A stretch of 64,000 nt of DNA. It comes from Bradyrhizobium sp. Tv2a-2 (GTDB lineage Bacteria; Pseudomonadota; Alphaproteobacteria; Rhizobiales; Xanthobacteraceae). A program made the translations under genes and the position numbers. The stretch covers positions 1 through 64,000 of the forward strand of contig NZ_AXAI01000004.1 in assembly GCF_000472425.1 (NCBI RefSeq), written 5' to 3'. Below are positions 17,641 through 26,630 of this stretch, in pieces (positions within the stretch are counted from its first letter, which is position 1; every line of letters begins with the position of its first letter). The notes under the pieces are model-generated. The model searched no databases and was not told the DNA's origin. It was given only the letters and a program-made list of their open reading frames with translations.

Positions 17641-19035
17641 TTACCGCCTCAGCATCGCTCGCGCATGGGTCCAGACCACAGCCGCGGATCCGGAAACATT
17701 GGCAACCTGGCGCGCGAGGTGATCGAGCGGCAAATCAAGTCTGCGTTTGAGATAGCTCAGCATCAGGGCCGAGCTTGCGATCTCTCCGAAAATGCCGGCG
17801 AACAACACCGCCGGCAGTCCAAGCATCGGTACGAAGGCGGCGCCGACGACAAGCGAAAGGCACGCGATGGCGAGCCCACCGAGGGCCGCGCTGCGCATCG
17901 CATTGAGGCTGATAAGGACCTGCGCCGCGACGCGGCCCGGCAGGTAGGCCGCCGACATCGCCAGATACAGTGCCATGAACCCATGATGGAAGGCGATACG
18001 GTCATGCGTCCACCATTCGAAGATGATTGGTCCAAGCGCCATCAGGAACACGCTGACGCCGAGGAAAGCCAGGACGGACAGCTGGGCAACGATGGCGATC
18101 AGGCGGACAAGCTGTTCGCCTTCGCCGCGTCCCGCAGCGTGGCTGATTTCGACGCCGGCCGGTGCAATCAGCGCAATGAAGAGCTGATCGACCAGCCGCA
18201 TGGCCGTTGCGTAGACCGCATAGACCGCGACCGCAGAGCCGCCGAGAAGCATGCCCAGCACCAGACGCGGTCCTTGCACGAGCACGCCCTGCGTAGCGAA
18301 ATTATAGCAATTGAAGCCCAAGCCCGGCTTCAATTGACGGAGAAGCCATTCCGCGTCCATCAGGCGAGGATTTAACCTGGCCCAGGGAGCGGCGGCACGC
18401 GCCATCAGAGTCACGATGAAGAGGTCGAGACAGGAAAAACCAGCCATCAGGGCAGCTAGGTAGACGGGGCGCGCGTTCAGAAGCGCAACTGCAGAGATCG
18501 CCGAAACAAGTTCCAGCAGCTTGGCGCCAGCGGCGCTGTTGTATGACAGCCCATAGTTGCCCCGGCTGTACAGAATGGAGGCCATGATGCCGCGCAAGGT
18601 TTCAAAATTGAGCTGCAGCGCGCCAAAGCCCAGGATCAGCGCTAGATCAAGCCGCGAGAAGTCCGTCAGGTTGAACCAGACCGACAAAGGTAGGATGCTC
18701 AGCGCTGCAACCAATGCAGCAAGCAGAATGGGAAAAGGTCCCAGCGCCAGATTGCAGGACATCTGGAAGCTGCGCTGCGCGCGCGCCTGATTTTGCGAGG
18801 CCACAGCCATGATGATGTCGTTGATGACTGTCGACACGAGCCCCAGGGTCGCATAACCAAGGCACGAGACGATGGCGCTGATCGTCATCCATTGGCCGTA
18901 TCCTTGGACCCCCCAATGGGCAATCAGCGTCGGCACCAGCAAGACAGCATTGAGAGCGACCGCAACGCGCCACAGCCCTTGCCCGACAAGGCCGATCGCA
19001 AGGCGCCGGACCAGGCTAGGCTTGGTTTTGCCCAT
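17641..19035 (-). CDS. Wzx/MATE-like polysaccharide flippase family membrane protein
   Basis: A 464-residue integral membrane protein with about twelve to fourteen hydrophobic helices and a short basic N-terminus (MGKTKPSLVRRLAIGLVGQG). The layout, including WGVQGYGQWMTISAIVSCLGYATLGL near residue 40, matches the lipopolysaccharide-biosynthesis/oligosaccharide flippase group, which moves lipid-linked glycans or other lipophilic precursors across the inner membrane. No glycosyltransferase genes are adjacent, so the substrate is open. The nearest intact genes upstream, past an intron remnant on the same strand, are the ATP-grasp/flavoprotein pair. Confidence 0.78.
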   Translation of the reverse strand: MGKTKPSLVRRLAIGLVGQGLWRVAVALNAVLLVPTLIAHWGVQGYGQWMTISAIVSCLGYATLGLVSTVINDIIMAVASQNQARAQRSFQMSCNLALGPFPILLAALVAALSILPLSVWFNLTDFSRLDLALILGFGALQLNFETLRGIMASILYSRGNYGLSYNSAAGAKLLELVSAISAVALLNARPVYLAALMAGFSCLDLFIVTLMARAAAPWARLNPRLMDAEWLLRQLKPGLGFNCYNFATQGVLVQGPRLVLGMLLGGSAVAVYAVYATAMRLVDQLFIALIAPAGVEISHAAGRGEGEQLVRLIAIVAQLSVLAFLGVSVFLMALGPIIFEWWTHDRIAFHHGFMALYLAMSAAYLPGRVAAQVLISLNAMRSAALGGLAIACLSLVVGAAFVPMLGLPAVLFAGIFGEIASSALMLSYLKRRLDLPLDHLARQVANVSGSAAVVWTHARAMLRR

Positions 19036-19392
19036 GGTTAGCGATCGTCCTGGCTGAAGACACCACGTTCATTTGTCTTCTGGAACTTCCGAAAACCTGC
19101 CTCACATAGTCTCTATTTACCCTTGATCCCGCATCATCGGGAATCCGGGCAGTTTTTGCGTTAATATGATTCACCAGTAGCTTACGCCCAATATCACCCC
19201 GGTCCCACGTCGAACTGGCTTAAGAAAGGGCCTCGATTTGGCAGAAAAGGTCCCTGTTCCTGATACGCTTCCTCTCGCATTCTGCTGGTGGGCAATTACG
19301 ACCCTGACCGTCAGCATTCGATGCTGCGATACCCCGTCTGGCTGACCAAGGCCCCTTCGATCGGGCCAGCGGCCGCACCGAGGACCGAGATC

Positions 19393-19630
19393 CGTCCTGT
19401 GCTTGATGCGCAACCAACGGCGCAACCGCACAGCGGTGTAGTTGTCGGTCGCCCGATACGTCTTGGTGACGGTGCCTACATTGAAGTAGTTCGCCCATCC
19501 GCGCAGCGTGCGGTTCAACTTCGCCACCAACTCTGCGGTGCCTTGCCCCTGTCCCGGTTCGGGCCGTCAACGCATGAATGGTCTCCACCATGCGCTTGAT
19601 GCTTTTCTTCGATGGCCGGTCCCCCAGGCG
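19393..19630 (-). pseudogene. Group II intron reverse transcriptase/maturase remnant
   Basis: Two frames carry consecutive pieces of an LtrA-type intron protein. From about 19630 one frame reads [20 protein letters not shown], the thumb segment. From 19530 another reads [19 protein letters not shown] followed by [11 protein letters not shown], the GIIM maturase domain. The frameshift between them, and the lack of any reverse-transcriptase palm or intron RNA domains I could recognise, show that it is dead. It sits just downstream of the ATP-grasp gene and just upstream of the flippase. Confidence 0.8.
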
Positions 19631-19800
19631 CGCCTGGCGAACCGTTGCGTCCGTTATCGGGACGAAGGCTGTGCACTGGGGCGCCACCTGCATTCGCCAC
19701 AAGCGCTCTCCTCTACAGAGATTCGAGCTATCATATAAAGCGACGAACTTGCGTTCCAGATGACTAGTTACGGTATACCTTAACGATCTCGAAGGAGGTG

Positions 19801-21012
19801 TCATCTGAACGCCGAGATTTTGGAGGAGATAATCTGGGAGATACTCCTACTATGTGCGAAATAACGCACCAACTCCGGCTCCTCAAACGGCACATCGTGA
19901 ATGGCCTTCGAGAGCCATTCGCTGGCAGGATCCCGGTTCCATTCGTTGGGGAATAAGGCTACTTCATCGGTTGACCATCGATCCGAAGAACTGAGAACTT
20001 CCTTGTTGCAAATTGCACCGAACAATGCCGATGGCAAATCTGGGCTGTCGTAACTTGGGAAATGATTGATCTGAGTAGCCCGCGGATTAATCTCTATTAG
20101 GTTCGCCTGCGGCTTGCACTGATCCAATACGAAGTCAAAACCAAAGAACCCGGAGAGCTGCAGATGTTTCGTGATAGAACGGGCGGCAGCGATCATCGGC
20201 TCTCCTTTAACGCGACGGACCACGGTTGCCACCCCAAAGTCGCTGCTACGTTGTAGGACCTCCACCGCCGTCGAGGCTAGAACGTCGCCCTGCCAGCACG
20301 CGACAGCACAGTTGGCCAAGCGACCAGAAACATACGACTGCACACACACTCCCCCGCTTGAAAAGCTGCTGGCTACAAAAAAAGGCTCGACGTCGCCGCC
20401 AAACAGCAGCGATTTCATGCGACGCATCGCAATTTTGTGAAGTCGCACTTTCAGAAGGCTGGGCACAACTTCGCGCGTCGTCCGGATCATAACCACATCC
20501 CAGCCTCCGGAACTGCCATCCAGCTTCAGCACGGCGGGGAGCCCATACTGTTGAATCCAGTCCAACAGGTGTCCAACGCTATCAACATGCGCGGTTTGTG
20601 GAATGTGCACGTCGGGTAATGGTGCGAGTTCGGCAAGAGACGAACGTCGAGTGACGATTTCATAGGACGATGGTGATCCCAACGACGTCTCAATGAGCGA
20701 AGCTATCCTACGCATGTCGCTGCGGTCGCGCGCCACTGATGTGTCTTTGTGCAGCCTATGCAGATGACCAACGACGCGATCGTCGCAAGGTACAATGAGA
20801 TCAGGCTGGGACGCGTCGACCGCGTTCCTGATAGAATCATACGCCGCGGTCGGCCGATATTTGAATGTGCGACTTGGCGACCGCATCCGATGGACCGGAT
20901 GACGCGCTGGCGCGACGGCGTCTACTGTAAAGCCTGCCTTTCGGAACGCTATCGCCAACCGGCCGATGTTGGACCAGGACATACCATGTGCAAGCAGGAC
21001 ACGTGGTGTCAT
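19801..21012 (-). CDS. ATP-grasp domain protein (putative carboxylate-amine ligase)
   Basis: A 403-residue ATP-grasp enzyme. An N-terminal Rossmann-like pre-ATP-grasp region (RVLLAHGMSWSNIGRLAIAFRKAGF) is followed by the ATP-binding lobe: LPAVLKLDGSSGGWDVV near residue 160 supplies the Lys and Gly-rich loop. The metal-binding core is FFGFDFVLDQ, then LIEINPRATQ near residue 315. Such enzymes join a carboxylate to an amine or thiol with ATP. Its start overlaps the stop of the flavoprotein gene by 4 nt (ATGA), so the two are coupled. The product is unknown; a peptide-like or N-hydroxylated metabolite is possible. Confidence 0.8.
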   Translation of the reverse strand: MTPRVLLAHGMSWSNIGRLAIAFRKAGFTVDAVAPARHPVHRMRSPSRTFKYRPTAAYDSIRNAVDASQPDLIVPCDDRVVGHLHRLHKDTSVARDRSDMRRIASLIETSLGSPSSYEIVTRRSSLAELAPLPDVHIPQTAHVDSVGHLLDWIQQYGLPAVLKLDGSSGGWDVVMIRTTREVVPSLLKVRLHKIAMRRMKSLLFGGDVEPFFVASSFSSGGVCVQSYVSGRLANCAVACWQGDVLASTAVEVLQRSSDFGVATVVRRVKGEPMIAAARSITKHLQLSGFFGFDFVLDQCKPQANLIEINPRATQINHFPSYDSPDLPSALFGAICNKEVLSSSDRWSTDEVALFPNEWNRDPASEWLSKAIHDVPFEEPELVRYFAHSRSISQIISSKISAFR

Positions 21013-22247
21013 TTCCCCGCCTGTCCATCGACCGCAGCCATTGCGCCGGAACTACGGTACGCGACAGATCGACTTAAGATTGGCAAGAGACAACGGGAGG
21101 CAAAGCTAGCGCCAAATGCAAAACGCATCATGGGCCCAAAGCTATTGGCGGCGATCGGTCCGGTGAAGAAAAGCCCTTTGACCGAGGATTCAAAGTGTCT
21201 CGACAGAACGGGAGCGTGAGTCGCGTGCGCTAAGCGCAAGAGTAGCGATTTATCGAGATAAGAAAGTCGCCGAATGTCGACACGATAACCCGTGGCGGCA
21301 ATCAGATGGTCCGCGCGCACGCTGATTGCCTCGCCGGTCCTGTTGCGCAGTTCTAAGCCCACGCATCCATCGGTGATCGACGCCGCCTGCAATTCGCACC
21401 CATTTGTCACAGCGACGCGCCCGACGACCTTGTCTCTCATCGGCCATCCCGCCGCGGGTCCGAGGTGACGGCTAACTATGTGCTGGCGGAGAGCCTCAGG
21501 CATGAGGTGGAAAAGCAGGGGCGCATCCGTATAGAGCCGCGACCTCAAGCCTGGCCCGATGCCGGAGCGCGGATACCTGATACGTTGCCACAACGATCGC
21601 CTGATCTGCGGCGGGCTCGCGAACCTGAGCTTCTCGCGCCTGCAGATCAATTGAACGTCGCAACCTCGCTGCTGCAGCAGGCCCGCCAGGTCGATCGCGG
21701 ACGCTCCGCCACCAATCACCGCGACGCGACGGCCTTCAAACGGACTGAGATCGTGATGATCGTAACTGTGCGAAGCAAATTCCGCCGGAAGCCTGTTGAG
21801 CGGCGGCGGCACATAGCGGAAGTGTCCAATGCCGGTTGCAGCGACCACACGACGAGCCAGGACGCGGGTCCCGTTCGCCAGGTTGAATGCAAAGCCCGCG
21901 CCCTCCTGACGAAGTGAGTCGACAATCGTTTCTTCGAGATGTGGGGCGAAGCGGTCTTTAAACGTCAGGCCGTACTCGACGAACGTCTGCAGGCGAACCG
22001 GGATTAGATCGTCGTGATATTCGATTGAACGCTCCTTGCAGAAGCGCGACAGTGGCAAATCATTTCCGGGATCGTAAAGGCTGGAGGCAAAGGCGTCGGA
22101 CTTCAATAGCATACCCTCCGGCATGTGACGCTGCCACATATCCATAGGGCGGCCAAAAATTTGATGATCGACCCCTGCGGCTCGCAAACATGCGGCGAGC
22201 GCCAACCCATAAGGCCCAGCACCTACAATTGCGACGTCAGCATCCAT
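21009..22247 (-). CDS. FAD/NAD(P)-binding oxidoreductase (flavin monooxygenase / lysine N-hydroxylase-like)
   Basis: A 412-residue two-dinucleotide-binding flavoprotein. The FAD motif is VAIVGAGPYGLALAA at residues 5-19 and the NADPH motif is RVAVIGGGASAIDLAGLL near 170. An ATGYRVD segment near 330 is typical of N-hydroxylating and Baeyer-Villiger-type monooxygenases. LLKSDAFASSLYDP near 48 resembles the substrate-site region of this group. It is the first gene of a coupled pair with the ATP-grasp ligase, and oxygenase plus ligase suggests synthesis of a small metabolite. The substrate is not deducible. Confidence 0.8.
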   Translation of the reverse strand: MDADVAIVGAGPYGLALAACLRAAGVDHQIFGRPMDMWQRHMPEGMLLKSDAFASSLYDPGNDLPLSRFCKERSIEYHDDLIPVRLQTFVEYGLTFKDRFAPHLEETIVDSLRQEGAGFAFNLANGTRVLARRVVAATGIGHFRYVPPPLNRLPAEFASHSYDHHDLSPFEGRRVAVIGGGASAIDLAGLLQQRGCDVQLICRREKLRFASPPQIRRSLWQRIRYPRSGIGPGLRSRLYTDAPLLFHLMPEALRQHIVSRHLGPAAGWPMRDKVVGRVAVTNGCELQAASITDGCVGLELRNRTGEAISVRADHLIAATGYRVDIRRLSYLDKSLLLRLAHATHAPVLSRHFESSVKGLFFTGPIAANSFGPMMRFAFGASFASRCLLPILSRSVAYRSSGAMAAVDGQAGK

Positions 22248-22687
22248 GAAAACATCCGACTACCTGCACACATTAAAAATTAAATCACAATACAACCTCC
22301 AACCACAACCGCTTGTCTCACACGCATCCGCGCCTGATTAATTTTTTCCGAAATAGCCCGTGAGCCTGACCATTTTGCAAAATCCGAAAAATCCTTGGCG
22401 CAGTCAGTTCCTATGGCCACTGATATCGGGCGGCCCAACGCTGTCGCACCTTCTTTGAAAGTGCAGAGGGGATCGTATTCACCACCCACCTCCGGTTACG
22501 ATTTTCCTGCCGTGAACGTTCTCAACGCGCGTCGCGCCCTAGCGGTTCCTCGCAGGCAGGCGTAGGCTTCGGTCCAGGCGAATGGGCGCGGCGACCGCAT
22601 CCGCGTTGCCGGGGGGCTTTCTCAGAAAATCCCCCATCATTTGGCCGAGATAGGCGGCGACCCTAGAGCTTGGAGGGCGTGAAGTAA
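22248..22687. other. Intergenic stretch upstream of the flavoprotein gene
   Basis: About 440 bases with lower GC near 22250-22350. A minus-strand frame at 22280-22489 has no recognisable similarity. The promoter of the flavoprotein/ATP-grasp pair is expected here. Confidence 0.35.
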
Positions 22688-22846
22688 ATGCAGGACTTCC
22701 CGTGCATCTACCGATGGGACCGACAAGACCGCAAGGGCTAGCTGTGCCGGGTTCTCGCGCGAGGAAACATGAACGTTGCCTCGTTGAATCTCCTGACGGC
22801 TACCGCATGGTGACTAGCCGCAAAGCGTTAGGCAAAGCGGTTGGTT
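22688..22846 (+). pseudogene. Broken small conserved rhizobial ORF
   Basis: From an ATG at 22688 the frame reads MQDFPCIYRWDRQDRKG and meets a TAG at 22739. It then continues as LCRVLARGNMN and, after a one-base shift, as CLVESPDGYRMVTSRKAL. Together these match a short, conserved Bradyrhizobium-type hypothetical protein as I remember it (a KGQ-LCRVLARGKMN core and DGYRMVTSRNAL end). The nonsense codon and the frameshift make it a pseudogene. It runs directly into an ABC-binding-protein fragment. Confidence 0.5.
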
Positions 22847-22869
22847 TGGTTTCGGGCACACTGAGGGAA

Positions 22870-23035
22870 GCAACGGCGAACTGCGCAAGATCGATCCTCA
22901 AAGGGATCAAGCCTTCCGATCTGGTGGTAGAGCAACCGACAAGATTCGAGCTGGTTATCGACGTTAAGACGGCTAAAGCGATCGGCAAACCCGTGCCCCC
23001 CTCGTTGCTTGGTTCGCGCCGACGAGGTGATTGAA
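22870..23035 (+). pseudogene. C-terminal fragment of an ABC transporter substrate-binding protein
   Basis: The frame reads ARSILKGIKPSDLVVEQPTR and then FELVIDVKTAKAIGKPVPPS, the C-terminus of the same binding-protein family as the intact gene at 32974. The final SLL-VRADEVIE is only restored by a one-base shift near 23010. Only about 50 of the usual 320 residues remain. Confidence 0.75.
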
Positions 23036-23056
23036 TAGAAGCGGTTTGCTGCGGCG

Positions 23057-23175
23057 CATGAGTCCGGTTATGGCCCGTAGGCGACTATCGACGGTGTGGT
23101 GCAGAAGTCCGCTGTTTGGGGGTAGACGGAAATGCCGGTAAGGCTGCGCAACCGAGGCTGATGACCCATTGCTGC
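23057..23175. repeat. Dispersed repeat, copy A
   Basis: It contains CATGAGTCCGG, GACGGTGTGGTGCAGAAGTC and GGAAATGCCGGTAAGGCTGC. The first half recurs at 26564 and 33968, the second half at 30702. This is the longest copy in the window and joins both halves. Confidence 0.75.
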
Positions 23176-23469
23176 CGTACGCCCCAAAAGGTTGGCGCCC
23201 GTCGGGTCAATATGTAGCATCCCTTTCGCTTCAGCGGGGCCGCTAGGCGGGCGCAGGAAGGTGCGCCCGGCGGCCCGCAGGGGCCAGCGGCAGGAAGGTG
23301 ACAGCGAGACGATGGCGAAGAAAGGCCGGGCCTGGATACCGCGCGACTGCACCTGCTCACGCATGCGGTGACTGATTGATCTAGCAATTGATGAAGAGTA
23401 ATCTTTGGTTTGCTAGCCGCACAAATTCAACCTGCGCGTAGTTAACCGTACATCAGGGGGGGAGGAAGC
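23176..23469. other. Intergenic stretch before the secreted protein gene
   Basis: No gene recognised. GGGGGGAGGAAGC just before 23470 supplies a strong ribosome-binding site for the next gene, and its promoter is expected here. Confidence 0.35.
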
Positions 23470-23982
23470 ATGTTCGCTAAGTCTCTACTCGTGACCGGCA
23501 TAATCGGTGTGCTCTGTGTCGGGTCCGCGATCCCCGTTATTGCTCAGCAGAAAACCGAAGTTCCAAGCTCGGGGACCTTCAAGCTTCATAGTGGTTGGAA
23601 GAGCCTCGGAGAAACGATACAGGTTGCGGAGGACCACGTCGTTGGCTCTGGAAACTTCTGGGGGGTGACTTACAATGATGGGGGCACCGGCGCCTTGCAC
23701 AATGGAGCCGTGGTCTGCCCGTACACCCTCGACACCGTTAAGGGCGCCGGAACGGCCCAGGGCACATGCGCTTGGGGCGACGTCGACGGGGACAAGATAT
23801 TTACAAGTTATTCAGGCAGCATCTCGCCATCGGGTTCGCTGGAAGGCATGAACAAGATTACCGGTGGAACCGGCAAGTTCAGTGGCATCCAAGGTCAGGC
23901 ACCGTTCCAGTGCAAGTTCCTGAATGACAAAGGTCAGGTCGCCTGCACACAGCAGTTCGAGTATCGGTTGACTTCAAAATAA
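23470..23982 (+). CDS. Secreted hypothetical protein (beta-barrel-like)
   Basis: A 170-residue exported protein. The signal peptide (KSLLVTGIIGVLCVGSAIPV) ends in IAQQ. The mature part is Gly/Ser/Thr-rich with alternating strands and a repeated GTGKFSGIQG-type turn near residue 140, and has three or four Cys (CPY, CAW, CKF, CTQ) that could form disulfides. The pattern looks like small secreted allene-oxide-cyclase-like barrels; I do not recognise a named family. The ATG at 23470 has an excellent GGAGG site. A strong terminator follows at 24033, so the gene is monocistronic. Confidence 0.75.
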   Translation: MFAKSLLVTGIIGVLCVGSAIPVIAQQKTEVPSSGTFKLHSGWKSLGETIQVAEDHVVGSGNFWGVTYNDGGTGALHNGAVVCPYTLDTVKGAGTAQGTCAWGDVDGDKIFTSYSGSISPSGSLEGMNKITGGTGKFSGIQGQAPFQCKFLNDKGQVACTQQFEYRLTSK

Positions 23983-24032
23983 TGTTTCACGGGACAACAA
24001 GCTTCGCTTGAGGGGCGAATGATGTCATGGAA

Positions 24033-24062
24033 CGCTCCGGGTAACACCGGAGCGGCTTTTTT
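24033..24062 (+). terminator. Rho-independent terminator
   Basis: CGCTCCGG (24033-24040) pairs perfectly with CCGGAGCG (24047-24054) around GTAACA, followed by GCTTTTTT. It terminates the secreted-protein gene about 50 nt after its stop. Confidence 0.92.
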
Positions 24063-24518
24063 GGCCACGCACACCCGCGCCCTTCCGCTTTTTTTTCGCA
24101 CACCGCATCTCCGTGCCGATCGGCGGTTTTCAAGCTGAGAGAGGTGGAGCAAACCCGATTTTTTGAGATAAACGACAAAGAAAACTCACGCTAAAAACAC
24201 CGCCGTATACGTCGACCGTAATCCACGGCCAGACCGTAGCCACGCTCGATTTCCAAAAGGTCGAATAGCGCTCAACGCTCCGGCGAAATTCCTGTTGGTA
24301 GGTCGCGCCGATGAGGACGTGGAGGTCGCCTATGGCCCGTTTGCGACATGCCGTCGGACACTAGAAATGTCTGCTCATTGGGGTAGAGCGGAAGTAATCG
24401 CCCGACAGCCAAAACGGCGCTTTTGACCCACAGCGGACGTGAAGTCGCATTCTGCAGATCATCGTTTCAAAGCCGTTGAGTTGCATGGTCGCGACCATGC
24501 CGGCGCGCGGCTGCCTGA
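24063..24518. other. Non-coding, repeat-scarred stretch
   Basis: No intact gene. Around 24290-24335 the plus strand reads like the end of the ABC-binding-protein family (LLVGRADE-type). Around 24366-24400 a diverged copy of the dispersed repeat (ATGTCTGCTC then GGGGTAGAGCGGAAGTAA) follows, so this is another fragment of the same mosaic. Confidence 0.4.
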
Positions 24519-24722
24519 TCAAGCCCGCCAGAAGGGTTTGTCGACTTCGTCGGCGATGTCGCTCCATGAGAGGCCAACGTCGTGCAGGTCCCTGTCGGTC
24601 CATCGGGCGAGCTCCTGACGGTCCTGGTAACGCTGCCGCCAGATGTGCAGGGTCTCGCCTAGGTGGGTCCAAATTCCCAGACCATGATGATTTGCCATCA
24701 TTTGGTGCGAGTGCATGGACAT
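24519..24722 (-). CDS. DUF1127 domain protein
   Basis: A 67-residue protein whose C-terminal half is the DUF1127 module: WRQRYQDRQELARWTDRDL, then DVGLSWSDIADEVDKPFWR. Small arginine-rich DUF1127 proteins in alphaproteobacteria have been linked to phosphate, carbon and RNA-related regulation; the role of this one is unknown. It is a single gene on the minus strand with ATG at 24722. The His/Met-rich N-terminus (MSMHSHQMMANHHG) is unusual and might bind metal. Confidence 0.82.
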   Translation of the reverse strand: MSMHSHQMMANHHGLGIWTHLGETLHIWRQRYQDRQELARWTDRDLHDVGLSWSDIADEVDKPFWRA

Positions 24723-24820
24723 TTTTAGCTCCCAAAACTAATGCTGATATCGAACGTCAAGTCCTCTCCACTAGGCTCGCACACTAGCCACCCCCTGCTG
24801 CCACCATGGTGTCAGCACGA

Positions 24821-25417
24821 TCAACGTGGGCGGCGTAGCATCGGAAAGATGGGGGGCGACGAGCCAATCTGGATTGTGGCTACGACTTCAAAGCCATGTC
24901 TTTCGTAAAGAGAGGTATTTTGCTTGTTTGAAGACCAAAGATACGCTGCCCGGTGTTCTCTATCGCACTGCTGAAGACCGTGCCTAAGGAGAGCCGCTCC
25001 ATATCCCTTGTTTCGATGCGACCCTTCGACACCGATCAGCGACAAATACCAGTGCGGCTCTGTCGGCCGATAATGTTCTGTCATCTCGAACACCGCACTG
25101 ACATCCCTTTGCATATCTCCAGGTAGGCTGTCTGAAATGACCGCTACGATGGGTGCACCATCGCCGCGCGCACCCGGAGGAAGCCAAATAGCAACCCCGG
25201 CTCCGTCGGGTGAGCGATGGGCCGCGCCTACTTCAAACGAACTCGCTCCAAGCGCGCGGAACAGTCGAGGGATGTGCAAAAGATACTGATCCAGGGCGTG
25301 ATACATCCAGCGCGCAACCGGGTCGATTTCAAAGGCCGAAACCAGAGTGCCAATTGCCCGATTGACTTCGGCGTCGCCGCTGACAGTCGCGGTTCTCAAG
25401 TGCTTCATGTTGGCCAT
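24821..25417 (-). CDS. GNAT family N-acetyltransferase
   Basis: A 198-residue acyl-CoA-dependent acetyltransferase. The acetyl-CoA-binding motif A is SLIGVEGSHRNKGYGAALLRH near residue 135, followed by LWSSNKQNTSLYERHGF, the usual motif B. The N-terminal half (AFEIDPVARWMYHALDQYL) is the pattern of GNATs related to puromycin acetyltransferase-like proteins. The acceptor is unknown. Starts are possible at 25462, 25417 and 25408; I take 25417, preceded by AAAGGA, but the first 20 residues are uncertain. Confidence 0.82.
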   Translation of the reverse strand: MANMKHLRTATVSGDAEVNRAIGTLVSAFEIDPVARWMYHALDQYLLHIPRLFRALGASSFEVGAAHRSPDGAGVAIWLPPGARGDGAPIVAVISDSLPGDMQRDVSAVFEMTEHYRPTEPHWYLSLIGVEGSHRNKGYGAALLRHGLQQCDREHRAAYLWSSNKQNTSLYERHGFEVVATIQIGSSPPIFPMLRRPR

Positions 25418-25920
25418 CCATTCCTTTGAACAAAGGACAACTGGCGGACTAGCAATCGTCACCGTGTTGCTGCAGCTATTCGTCCCGGCAATGGCGAGTA
25501 GGTTTATGCGCTCCGGAACTTGGACAGCATGAGTTACAATGGAATTTCTGGGGGCTGGAATTTGGCTACATTTGACACATGACGGGCTTCAGCAAAAAAG
25601 CTGGCCCATAGGAGGTAAGCGGACATCTGGCGAGCAGACCGAAATCGACGCTCGTGACCCACAAGTGACATCCAACCGCAAGCGCAACTCAAGCTGACGA
25701 TGGCATCTAAGCCTAGTCATCATGACGTGGACGGGCGCATATGTTCGCGCATCGTCAGCGTACGACCGGCTTGAGATACACGTCCTTGGTGGGGATCTCG
25801 CCACCTTCAAATTTGCAGCGCTCGATCCCAAGCTGTTCCCGATGCTCGCCGGTTGAGCGCATGATCTTGCTGACGCGAAATGTCGTAAAGGAGAACCTCT
25901 AGGAAGTGATGATAGACTCT
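25418..25920. other. Intergenic stretch with a short open frame of unknown status
   Basis: About 500 bases with no recognised gene. A minus-strand frame of 35 codons (25755-25862, MRSTGEHREQLGIERCKFEG at its start, ending YLKPVVR) has coding-like composition and may be the tail of a lost gene: upstream, in frame, it stays open to a TAG near 25900. I cannot name it. Confidence 0.3.
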
Positions 25921-26307
25921 CTACTTTGGTTCGGCTGTAATTTCGCCAACCGACTCGACCGGCACCCCGTAGTAGTCGGCTCCGGCCGATCTGAACTTCT
26001 TCGCAAGCTCACCCGCCTGGCCGAAAGCCTTCACTGTATCATGGGCCGAGAGCGCAACGGTCGTGGTTATGTCTGACAGGCTTCCGCCAGCTGCCGCGGC
26101 AAGCACCGTCGAAACCAAGGTACGCTCGTCGGGCGCTTCGGCTATTATCAGCCAATCGTACCGTCCTAACGTAAGATACCAACCGATTAGACGACCGCCG
26201 ACGGCGGCGAGCAACTCGGCAATCGCTGCGGAGCGATCTTCCGGCTTTGTGGTCATAGCGCGAACCGCTGCGGCAGTATAACGCCCTTGCGAAATGTAGA
26301 TCGTCAT
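25921..26307 (-). CDS. GYD domain protein
   Basis: A 128-residue small ferredoxin-fold protein of the GYD family. It begins MTIYISQGRYTAAAVRAM, then has VGGRLIGWYLTLGRYDWLII, which contains the family's glycine-tyrosine-aspartate signature (here GRYDW), and ATTVALSAHDTVKAFGQ-like closing segments. The family's function is unknown; dimeric alpha-beta sandwich binding of small ligands is likely. It stands alone, with an ATG at 26307 and AGGAG 6 nt before it. Confidence 0.85.
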   Translation of the reverse strand: MTIYISQGRYTAAAVRAMTTKPEDRSAAIAELLAAVGGRLIGWYLTLGRYDWLIIAEAPDERTLVSTVLAAAAGGSLSDITTTVALSAHDTVKAFGQAGELAKKFRSAGADYYGVPVESVGEITAEPK

Positions 26308-26563
26308 ATTGCTCTCCTGTCCAAATATTTTCTCGACCCTCTCTCATCGTGAGAGAACGAACACAATCGTAGCAGTTCGGATGTCTCCACGATAGCGAGC
26401 GATCGTTTGGGAGCTGATCTTTATCGCCAAGAATGACTCCGCCGCCGAACTGGCCAAGCCTTATATGATCCTGAAGTTCCGTCCGACCGCGCGTAGATCT
26501 GACCGAACTATAGTCGCTACATAAGTCCCGGTGTAGCAGATAGAGGCGCTGTTTGTTGCCGTG

Positions 26564-26630
26564 CATGAGTCTCCTGTGGCCCATAGGCGACATGGACGGT
26601 GTGGTGCAGAAGTCCGCTGTTCGGCGTAAA
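26564..26630. repeat. Dispersed repeat, copy B
   Basis: CATGAGTCTCCTGTGGCCC followed by GACGGTGTGGTGCAGAAGTC closely matches the first half of copy A at 23057. The rest of the copy is missing. Confidence 0.7.

Noticed and set aside
19171..19804. Complete group II intron
   Set aside because: Only thumb and maturase pieces in two frames are seen; no reverse-transcriptase core and no recognisable domain V.
19801..22247. Siderophore biosynthesis operon
   Set aside because: The flavoprotein resembles N-hydroxylases, but no NRPS, IucA/IucC-type synthetase or acyltransferase is near and no Irr-like box was found upstream.
22280..22489. 69-codon minus-strand frame
   Set aside because: No ribosome-binding site, no recognisable similarity and low coding-like character; probably a chance frame upstream of the flavoprotein gene.
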